Source of the DNA: Planctomycetota bacterium | GTDB lineage: Bacteria > Planctomycetota > UBA1135 > UBA2386 | Reading direction: 5' to 3' | Length of the DNA stretch: 55,669 nt | NCBI GenBank assembly: GCA_016795295.1 | Contig: JAEUHP010000117.1 | Coordinates: 1 to 55,669 of the forward strand | Part shown: piece by piece, positions 44,818 through 51,620 of the stretch | How positions within the stretch are numbered: position 1 is the first letter of the stretch | Layout: each line of letters begins with the position of its first letter | The notes under the pieces: model-generated | The model's database searches: none | What the model saw: only the letters and a program-made list of their open reading frames with translations | What the model was told of the DNA's origin: nothing | Program-made: the position numbers and the translations under genes

Positions 44818-45620
44818 GCGCGGCCCGCGCCGCGCTGCGGCACCTGCCGTTCGCGTTGTTGCTCCTGGTCGGCCTCTGCCCGGTGCTGCTCTACCTCTGG
44901 CACCAGCAAGACCCCGAAAGCGCGGTGCGCCTGGCGCATGGCATCCACCGCCTGCTGCAGCAGACGCTGTTGGCCACCGGCCTGGTGCTGCTCGGTCTTC
45001 TGTTGCTGTTCCCGCCAGCGCGCGCCGGCCTCCGTCTCTGCTTCGCCCACCTGCACCGCCAGTTCACCACTGACCGCGGCCCGCTGCTGCAGGCACTTGG
45101 CGAACTGCGCCACTTCGCCTCACCGCAGCGCCACTTCGAAGTCGGCCGGCTGGCACTGGCCGCGGGCGACCTGCCGCTCGCCGCCCAGCATCTCGACGCC
45201 GCCGCAGCGCAGACCCCCGACGTGGCCGCGGTGCACTACCAGTACGGACGCCTGCTGCTGCGCCTGGGCCAACCCGCTGCCGCCCGTGGCGCCTTCGCCA
45301 CCGCCGAACGCCTCGACCCCGGCCACGCCTTCGGCGACGCGCTGCTCCAGCACGGCCGCGCCCTCTGGCTGCTCGGCCAGGAGAGCGCCGCCACCGCGGT
45401 GTTCCTGAGCCACCGCCAGCGCCACGGCGGCAGTGCCCAGAGCCTCTACTGGCTCGGCCAGGCGCTGCGGCGCACCGGCGACGCCGCCGCGGCCCACGAT
45501 GCGTTCGCCGCCGCCGCCACGGCCCCCGGGCCGCGCACGGCGGAAGCCGACTGGTACCGCGCCTGGGCGCGCCTGCAACTGCACCGCCCCCGCGCCACGC
45601 CCCCCCGGAGCACCCCATGA
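44814..45620 (+). CDS. membrane-anchored TPR protein
   Basis: 268 residues. Two membrane helices at about 11-29 (LPFALLLLVGLCPVLLYLW) and 52-70 (LLATGLVLLGLLLLFPP) enclose a short loop. They are followed by four or five TPR-like units from about 105 (PQRHFEVGRLALAAGDLPLA, YQYGRLLLRLGQPAAARGAF, YWLGQALRRTGDAAAAHDAF). The TPR part may face the cytoplasm if the N terminus is inside. Both ends overlap neighbours by ATGA, so it is translated together with the asparaginase-like gene and the rhomboid gene. A scaffold for the protease is conceivable inference. Confidence 0.75.
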   Translation: MSAARAALRHLPFALLLLVGLCPVLLYLWHQQDPESAVRLAHGIHRLLQQTLLATGLVLLGLLLLFPPARAGLRLCFAHLHRQFTTDRGPLLQALGELRHFASPQRHFEVGRLALAAGDLPLAAQHLDAAAAQTPDVAAVHYQYGRLLLRLGQPAAARGAFATAERLDPGHAFGDALLQHGRALWLLGQESAATAVFLSHRQRHGGSAQSLYWLGQALRRTGDAAAAHDAFAAAATAPGPRTAEADWYRAWARLQLHRPRATPPRSTP

Positions 45621-46468
45621 ACGACGGCCTGCGCCGCCTCGACGAGCTGCCGGTCACGCTGCTGGTGGCTCTGGCCTACCTGCTGTGCGCCCTGTGGACC
45701 GATCCGTTCGCACCGGATCCCCAGGCCCTCGAACGCGCCGGCTGGCTGACCCCGCTGGCCGCCGCTTCGGGCGAAGGCTGGCGACTGTTCAGCTATGCGT
45801 TCCTGCACGGCGGGATCGTGCACCTGCTGTTCAACCTGGCGATGTTCGCGCAGATCGCGCCGCCGCTGGAGCGTTCGCTCGGCAGCCTGCGCTTCGCGCT
45901 GCTCTACGCGGTGGCCGCACTCGGCGGCGGGATCGCCGCTTGCCTCCTCTACGACGTGCGCCAACCGGTGGTCGGCGGCTCGGGGGCCCTGTTCGGCATG
46001 CTCGGCGCGCTGGTGGCGATGAACATGCGCTCGGGCCGGCATCTGCTGTCGTTCCTCGACTTCGCCGGGCCGCGGCGGCTGCTCGGCACGATCGCGGCGA
46101 ACCTGGTGATCGGGTTCCTGCTGCCGTTCGTCAGCAACACGGCGCACATCGGCGGGCTCTTGGCGGGGTTCCTGCTGACGTTCTACTGGCTGTGGCCGGG
46201 ACGGGCCGAACCGCGAACCGTGTGGCGCGGTCGGCTGGCCACGGTGGTGCTGCTGGGTGGGTTGTCGTTCGGCAGTCTGTGTCCGGTGTGGCGCTGGGAC
46301 TGGCTGTGGCTGCAGAGCGAACGGGCCAGCGGGCCGCGGCAGGAGGCGCTGCAGCGCGCCGCGGCGATGGCGTACTTCGGGGTGCGGACGGCGGATGCGG
46401 GGCTGGTGGCGCGGTTCGCCGAGCGGGAGCTGGAAGAGGTGCCGCAGCCGCCGCAGCGGCGCCGGTGA
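45617..46468 (+). CDS. rhomboid family intramembrane serine protease
   Basis: 283-residue polytopic protein. The nucleophile is Ser122 in VVGGSGALFGMLGAL and the partner is His177 in SNTAHIGGLLAGF; the conserved loop-1 segment HGGIVHLLFNLAMF is at 64-77. Six or seven helices span residues 10-215. A soluble C-terminal tail of about 60 residues follows (ERASGPRQEALQRAAAMAYF). The catalytic dyad is intact, so activity is expected, cutting helices of single-pass membrane proteins. It is the last of three overlapping genes and ends ten bases from the convergent RCC1-like gene. Confidence 0.92.
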   Translation: MNDGLRRLDELPVTLLVALAYLLCALWTDPFAPDPQALERAGWLTPLAAASGEGWRLFSYAFLHGGIVHLLFNLAMFAQIAPPLERSLGSLRFALLYAVAALGGGIAACLLYDVRQPVVGGSGALFGMLGALVAMNMRSGRHLLSFLDFAGPRRLLGTIAANLVIGFLLPFVSNTAHIGGLLAGFLLTFYWLWPGRAEPRTVWRGRLATVVLLGGLSFGSLCPVWRWDWLWLQSERASGPRQEALQRAAAMAYFGVRTADAGLVARFAERELEEVPQPPQRRR

Positions 46469-46478
46469 GGCGGAGGGG

Positions 46479-48659
46479 TCACCGCTGGCCGATGACGGCC
46501 TCGGCTGCGTCCGAGACCACCGCCCCCAGGCCGTTGGCGGCGGGGTCCAGCACCACGGCTTGGTTGTAGAAACGCGAGCCGACCAGAGCGGGCACGTTCG
46601 GGATGGACAACCTCCAGACTGCCTGATGGCCCTGGCCCATCACCAGTACAGCGGCATCCGCCGCAATGTGCTGGTGGCAGCCAGGCATGCCGACGGTGTG
46701 CAGGGAGATTGGGGCGACGCGCTGGAAACCCATCACCAGGAACGCGGCATGCTGCGGCAGGTCGAACATGCGCACCGCCAGGGTGGCGGCGATGCGCGGG
46801 GTGTCGCGCGGGATCAGTCGCGTTGCTGGCCGCGACCCGGCACACCCCGGGGCGAACGTGATGTAGGTGCTGGTCGGCCCGATGCGGGCAACGGAGTAGG
46901 ATTGGTAAGCAGCAACTTCGAGGAACGACTCGCCAGATGCCAGGGGCGGCACCAAGTGTTGCCCACTCAGGAAATTCACGATCGGACTACCCCCCACCAC
47001 CACCTGACCATCGGAGCGTCTGGCCAAAGTGTGTTGCTCGCCAGAAGCGACTTCGACATAACACACGCCTGGAGGCAAGGGGGGCAGAGGCCGCGTGATG
47101 GGCCCCAGCCAATCGACCAGGCCATCCGAGCGCAGGAAGGCGGCATGCGTGTAGGCAGGCGCCACCTGTTCGTAGACCACCCCTACAGGGGGCACCGCGG
47201 TACCATTGCCGCGCGACCAACTGATGTAGTCCACGGCACCGTCACTCCTCAGGTAGTACCACTGGTTGTCGTAACCCCTGGCCTGGGCGAAGTGCACTCC
47301 GGGCGGCAAGACCGGCACACCCACGGTTCCCCCAAGCGTCACCAAGACTCCGTCGGAGCGCACCAGCAGGGAGTAGTTGCGCCCGGCGAAGCAATCCACG
47401 TACGTGGCACCGGGCGGCAGCGGGGGAATGGAGATCGAACCGTTGCCGTTGCTGCCAAACCCGACGACCATGCCATCCGACCGCAACGCTAGACAGTGCC
47501 AGGTCCCTCCCGACACCTTGGTGTAGCGCAAGCCAGGAGGCAACGGCGGTGCGGTGGTCTGGCCCTGCCAATCCGCTCCCCACCCGATGACGTTGCCGCT
47601 GGACGTGATCGCCAGGATGAACGCGTTGCCTTGGGCGATCCCAGTCCAGCGCTCCCCGGCCGGGATCGGCGGCGGCGGTAGTTCCATCCACGAAGAGTGG
47701 CCAAAGCCGAAGGCCCTGCCGTCGGACAAGACGCCCGCGGTGTGCAGGTACCCGGCGGTCCACTGGGACACCGTCACACCTGGGGGCAGGGTGGGGACAT
47801 CGCATTGGCGCTGTGAGTTGTCGCCCCACCCCACCAGGGTCCCGTCGGAACGCATGGCGGCCGTATGGTGATACCCACAAGCAAACGACACATAGTCGCT
47901 ACCCGGAGGAGGAATCGGAATGTTACACTGGCCATATGTATTGTCCCCCCAGGCGACAAAGACTCCATCCGACCGCTTGGCGACTGCGTGCGCCACGCCA
48001 GGCCAGACGTCGACATAACGAACGCCCACCGGGAGTGGGGGCACTGCCATTGGGCCGAACACACCTCCACCCCATACGAGCAGTTCACCACTGGAAAGCA
48101 GAAGCAAAGAACAGTACATCCCCGCATAGATATTGACCACAGTCACGCCGACCGGCAGGGTGGGTATCACAGTCTCCCCGGCGCGGTCCCTGCCCCAAGC
48201 AACTACGACTCCATCGGAGCGCAGAGCAAGAGCGTGATCGAGCCCAGCCGAGCATGCAGTGAAATGGGTGCCAGGAGGCGCAACGGGCGGGTTGACCAAA
48301 GGGCTTGAGCGGCCCGAAAATGTCCACACGACCAGGGAACCGTCGGACCGCAGTGCCACACCGTTCTGCGCCATCATCGACACATCGACATAACGCAGAC
48401 CTGTAGGTAGATCTGGGACAAAGAATTGAGGAGACTGTCCCGCCATATATATATTACCGTCCGAGGAAAGAATGGCCGAGAAATTCTCGTTCGCAGCCAC
48501 CTTGACTGCCGGGCTCGCACTTGCCCGTGTGTCGCTGGACGCAAAGGCCCAAGCGACGACGGCATCCTGGGCGGCGGCTGTGGCGCAGACCAGCAGGCAC
48601 ACCAACAAGGGCGCTATACCACGCGAGAGTTGCCCGCTTCGGGTCCGATAGGGATTCAT
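46479..48659 (-). CDS. secreted RCC1-like beta-propeller protein
   Basis: 726 residues. The ATG at 48659 has AGGAG five bases upstream. A signal peptide (GIAPLLVCLLVCATAAAQD) is followed by 13 repeats of about 43 residues with the core LRSDG-x-VVAWG (variants include MRSDGTLVGWGD, VLSDGRAFGFG, RRSDGQVVVGG), and Pro-rich links such as PPLPPGVRYVDV. This predicts one or two RCC1/BLIP-II-type propellers. The last ~125 residues are the module FAPGCAGS...VMGFQR...GMPGC...IPNVPALVGSRFYNQAVVLD, closely matching the PKD protein at 21087. No catalytic motif. Codon use is less G/C-biased than elsewhere in the window, with stretches such as a run of five AT pairs near 48445. Confidence 0.85.
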   Translation of the reverse strand: MNPYRTRSGQLSRGIAPLLVCLLVCATAAAQDAVVAWAFASSDTRASASPAVKVAANENFSAILSSDGNIYMAGQSPQFFVPDLPTGLRYVDVSMMAQNGVALRSDGSLVVWTFSGRSSPLVNPPVAPPGTHFTACSAGLDHALALRSDGVVVAWGRDRAGETVIPTLPVGVTVVNIYAGMYCSLLLLSSGELLVWGGGVFGPMAVPPLPVGVRYVDVWPGVAHAVAKRSDGVFVAWGDNTYGQCNIPIPPPGSDYVSFACGYHHTAAMRSDGTLVGWGDNSQRQCDVPTLPPGVTVSQWTAGYLHTAGVLSDGRAFGFGHSSWMELPPPPIPAGERWTGIAQGNAFILAITSSGNVIGWGADWQGQTTAPPLPPGLRYTKVSGGTWHCLALRSDGMVVGFGSNGNGSISIPPLPPGATYVDCFAGRNYSLLVRSDGVLVTLGGTVGVPVLPPGVHFAQARGYDNQWYYLRSDGAVDYISWSRGNGTAVPPVGVVYEQVAPAYTHAAFLRSDGLVDWLGPITRPLPPLPPGVCYVEVASGEQHTLARRSDGQVVVGGSPIVNFLSGQHLVPPLASGESFLEVAAYQSYSVARIGPTSTYITFAPGCAGSRPATRLIPRDTPRIAATLAVRMFDLPQHAAFLVMGFQRVAPISLHTVGMPGCHQHIAADAAVLVMGQGHQAVWRLSIPNVPALVGSRFYNQAVVLDPAANGLGAVVSDAAEAVIGQR

Positions 48660-48728
48660 GGTCACTCCTGGTATTGGTATCCCCCTCAGGCTGCACCAAG
48701 GCGCCGAGGGGGCTCTGTGTTCTGCTCT

Positions 48729-51248
48729 TCAGTAATAGAAAACGAGCGCGGGGCTCGCCGCGAAGTCGATCGGCGGCATGGTCGAAGGACACTGAGGACT
48801 CGGCAGCAAGCTCGTCGCCAGCATGGCGACAACCTGCACCGTGAACCGCGCCCCTAATACGGGCGGCATCGGGGCCAGGGGAAACCGCCACGATTGATCC
48901 ACGCCGGCCGGGAAATACAACTGGGTGGTCAAGGACCATTGGAAGGGATCGATCCACAACTCCACATCGTGCATGGGCAGCGGATTCGGATACAGGACCA
49001 TCGGATTGGCTGGGAGTCCGTAACAGAGAAACGAACCCACCACCGACGCCGCAGGCGGCGACCGATCCACCGTGATGGCGGCAATCTGCCCCGGTCCTGG
49101 AGCTGGCCCTTCATAATCGATCCACATGCGCGGCAGGCGGTCGGCAGGCACGTCTCCATTCGGCGTCACCCAAGGCAAGCGCATGCAAGCAGGACTCGTG
49201 CCACCATCGGCACCCGACTGGATCACCACGGGCAACCCAGTGGCATCGATGCCGGTGCCGTCCGTACGGCAGACGCCCCCAGGCGCGTTGGGCAACATGT
49301 CCATCACCGTACGAACAGCCTCCGTGTCCCGATCGTAGTTTCGCGAACTCAACGGAGGAAAGAACGGGTAATTGCTGCTGTTCGTCGATCCGACGATGCT
49401 GACCCGCGCGCGTCCGTCCATTGCCGCCCCCCCGCCGGAGGGAGGTCCGAGCGTGAACTCTTGGTATTCGAAGCTCCTGTAGTTGCCTGACGGCCTGGCT
49501 GCATGCCTGGCCCCCATGGCCGCAGGCGTCTCGATCCCCGAAGAGGGTATCGAGTCCAGGCGGTTGCGGCGGACGTTCTCTCCGCCGCTGGGCGTGTCGA
49601 AGAACAGACAGGCAGCCGTCAGATCACCGCCAGTCTGCCCGAGAACCGCCACGTGATCACGGAACTCTGGGTAGCCAGCAACACCGCACCAGTTCCCCGG
49701 CGAACCCAAGTATGTGCCGCCCGTGAAGAAGAGGTCGGGCGAGGCCAAGTCGACTGCCACGGCAACGAACCCGTCCACCGGCCCAGCATGTGGCACCGAC
49801 CATACGGCACCACCATAGGCAAAGGTGAAGGTGCCGTGCAGATTGGGCTCCCGGGTGGCGCCGACGGCTATGATTCGATCTCTCTGGGAGAAGGTCGAAG
49901 CCGACCTCTGGACCGCAATGTCTCGGACGTGGGTTGCGTGATACGCCTCACCTGTGCCAGGCTCGCCGACACGGCTCGAATTCACCAGACTGAGCACGTC
50001 CGTCGCAGCATTGATCACGAAGACACTGACTGTCCCGATACAGTAATTGGAAGTCGGATTGTTCAGGTTGAACGATGGCGGTGGATTCATGGGCGCAGGC
50101 TGCGTCAACGGATACGTGACGTTCGGCGCACCCGCACTCGTGGTCGGAACTTTCGCCGTCCCACCACCTACGACAAAGGTCTGCTCGTCCAGTTCCGCCA
50201 TTCCCCACAAACCATCTTGCTCACGCCCCCCGACCACGGCATGGCAGGCGTGATCGGTCGCCGATGGCACGGGATTCGAGTGCGCGTTCCGCAGGCGGCC
50301 TACGATTCCATCCCACTGGTAGTAGTTGGCGAGCGAACGGTCATTGTTGTCTTGCGCACCGTGACCCGGAAAGTAGCCAGTCACATTCGTCACCGGAGCC
50401 AAGAACCAGTTGCGCGGTGCCAGAGGGTTCAAGGTGTTGGTGGTCGGCACCCCAAAGGTCGAGATGCCGCAATAGGTCACGACATCGCGTTCCTGGCCCT
50501 CCACCGTCTCGACTCGAACGCTGAGGTCGGTGATGGCGCAGTGGCCGTCGTAATCATGGAAGAAGAACTGGTAGGACCACAGCAGCAAGCCGTTGCCGTT
50601 GTAGACCGCCACATAGCCGTTGGGCAGGCCAAACTGCGAGTTGTCGCTGTTGTTTCCCGTCTGCGCCTCGATGCGCCACCAGCCATCCAGAACCTGATTC
50701 GGGCTGCCGTCTTGGTACTGATTCTGCGACAACATCATGTCGTAGGTTTCGCCGCAGATCGCAACGCGGGTGTCCTCTGGAGTTGCAGCAGGCCACACGG
50801 ACACGCCCCGCGCATTCGTTGCCCGCCGGGCCCACGGGACCTGAACATTGTTCGACGAGCTGCCGTAGAAGTACCTCTGCCAAACGATCTGCTGGCCGGG
50901 TCCTGCGCACTGGAGAAGCACAATCTGCCGCTTGCCCCCCGGAGTCACCGTGAAGCCGAGGTGGAACGGCACAGGCAACAGGGGCCTGCCAACATCCGCA
51001 CCGGAAAACTGCGGCGGCTGCCCGCCCTGGTCTTGCGTCGAGTTCACCTCGATGGTGCCCACCGAGTAGGTGAAACCGTTGCCCGGCGTCTTCACATCCG
51101 CCCACACCTCCGGAAGCACGAGGTTCGTGTTGCCCGTCGTTGTGGGCGCGGGGGACTTGTCATGCGTCGAGTACACCACCTGAACGTCCGTGGTCGGCAC
51201 CGGCCCCTGCGCCATGACGGGCAACGAGGCGCAAGCGACGACGCCCAA
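48729..51248 (-). CDS. large secreted protein, start separated by frame-shifting repeat (phase-variable)
   Basis: Open frame of 839 residues from a TTG at 51248, with no family I recognise. Residues 1-14 (LGVVACASLPVMAQ) are the hydrophobic core and cleavage site of a signal peptide without its basic start. That start, ATG-Lys-Arg at 51321 with AGGAG five bases upstream, lies beyond seven 7-base repeats and is out of frame in this sequence. With six or nine repeats the two parts join into one 22-residue leader plus this frame. The mature part is Asn/Gly/Pro-rich, beta-type, probably a large surface or secreted domain (YFYGSSSNNVQVPW, VAVYNGNGLLLWSYQFFFHD). The end, FPLAPMPPVLGARFTVQVVAM, resembles the module of other secreted proteins here. 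As present it is probably not expressed from the good start. Confidence 0.8.
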   Translation of the reverse strand: MGVVACASLPVMAQGPVPTTDVQVVYSTHDKSPAPTTTGNTNLVLPEVWADVKTPGNGFTYSVGTIEVNSTQDQGGQPPQFSGADVGRPLLPVPFHLGFTVTPGGKRQIVLLQCAGPGQQIVWQRYFYGSSSNNVQVPWARRATNARGVSVWPAATPEDTRVAICGETYDMMLSQNQYQDGSPNQVLDGWWRIEAQTGNNSDNSQFGLPNGYVAVYNGNGLLLWSYQFFFHDYDGHCAITDLSVRVETVEGQERDVVTYCGISTFGVPTTNTLNPLAPRNWFLAPVTNVTGYFPGHGAQDNNDRSLANYYQWDGIVGRLRNAHSNPVPSATDHACHAVVGGREQDGLWGMAELDEQTFVVGGGTAKVPTTSAGAPNVTYPLTQPAPMNPPPSFNLNNPTSNYCIGTVSVFVINAATDVLSLVNSSRVGEPGTGEAYHATHVRDIAVQRSASTFSQRDRIIAVGATREPNLHGTFTFAYGGAVWSVPHAGPVDGFVAVAVDLASPDLFFTGGTYLGSPGNWCGVAGYPEFRDHVAVLGQTGGDLTAACLFFDTPSGGENVRRNRLDSIPSSGIETPAAMGARHAARPSGNYRSFEYQEFTLGPPSGGGAAMDGRARVSIVGSTNSSNYPFFPPLSSRNYDRDTEAVRTVMDMLPNAPGGVCRTDGTGIDATGLPVVIQSGADGGTSPACMRLPWVTPNGDVPADRLPRMWIDYEGPAPGPGQIAAITVDRSPPAASVVGSFLCYGLPANPMVLYPNPLPMHDVELWIDPFQWSLTTQLYFPAGVDQSWRFPLAPMPPVLGARFTVQVVAMLATSLLPSPQCPSTMPPIDFAASPALVFYY

Positions 51249-51321
51249 CCAAGCCCTCAGCGTGCTGCGTGCTGCGTGCTGCGTGCTGCGTGCTGCGTGC
51301 TGCGTGCTGCGTGCGTTTCAT
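51160..51321 (-). other. OFF-frame leader peptide from the natural start
   Basis: Reading from the ATG at 51321, which has GCAGGAG upstream, the seven-repeat sequence encodes MKRTQHAARSTQH and further copies of that heptapeptide, then leaves the signal-peptide frame and stops at 51160 after 53 residues. This is what the ribosome would make in the present phase. Confidence 0.75.
51261..51314. repeat. heptanucleotide microsatellite, 7 full copies
   Basis: Seven perfect head-to-tail copies of CGTGCTG (51261-51309) and a partial eighth (51310-51314). On the coding (minus) strand the unit reads CAGCACG. All three frames of a 7-base repeat give the same heptapeptide (His-Ala-Ala-Arg-Ser-Thr-Gln) and contain no stop, so the tract is translated whatever its phase and only sets the frame of what follows. 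Confidence 0.97.
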
Positions 51322-51620
51322 GCTGCTCCTGCAATCCGCCGCGCTACCGACCCGGTCGGGCAGGTTGCCAGAGCAACCTGAAGGCTCGACCGGGCCAGGG
51401 ATGATACCCCAAACGCGGCTCTCTGTAACGGGGATTCTATCCACGCCCAACCCCCGTGCCAAGGAGCCTTCCTGCGTTTCTGCGTTTGGCAGCCAATCCT
51501 GCTACGCAATCGCAACACAGCAGCCTCGATTGTCACTTCCGTACGACGGCCCGCCGCAGTTCCTTTGCGCCGCAAGCCACGCCAGCGCCCCAGCAGCGCC
51601 AAGATCTCACACCGCCCGAG
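51322..51620. other. intergenic leader/promoter region
   Basis: About 300 bases between the dnaE2 stop and the ATG of the phase-variable gene. It contains the ribosome site (AGGAG) next to 51321 and the nested hairpin at 51351-51394. The rest, 51395-51620, is less G+C-rich than most of the window and should carry the promoter of the secreted-protein gene; no convincing -35/-10 pair stands out and no further gene is seen. Confidence 0.5.
51351..51394. terminator. nested perfect hairpin
   Basis: Outer 8-bp stem CCCGGTCG (51351-51358) with CGACCGGG (51387-51394), inner 8-bp stem CAGGTTGC (51361-51368) with GCAACCTG (51373-51380), and a 4-base loop. It lies after dnaE2 and 30 bases before the start of the secreted-protein gene. 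It may terminate dnaE2 transcription or act as structure in the 5' leader. No T run follows. Confidence 0.5.

Noticed and set aside
40056..45620. Plus-strand open frame of 1,854 codons across several minus-strand genes
   Set aside because: Only its last 807 bases (44814-45620) are a real gene. The rest is antisense to the secreted unknown, methyltransferase and antiporter genes, is full of Arg/Gln/His, and results from the lack of A/T at third positions.
48443..48453. Five AT pairs in the RCC1-like gene as a third slippage tract
   Set aside because: Too short for likely dinucleotide slippage, and it codes in frame for Ile-Tyr within the first repeat.
51261..51314. Heptamer array considered as a CRISPR or integration site
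   Set aside because: Units are contiguous with no spacers and far too short; there are no cas or integrase genes.
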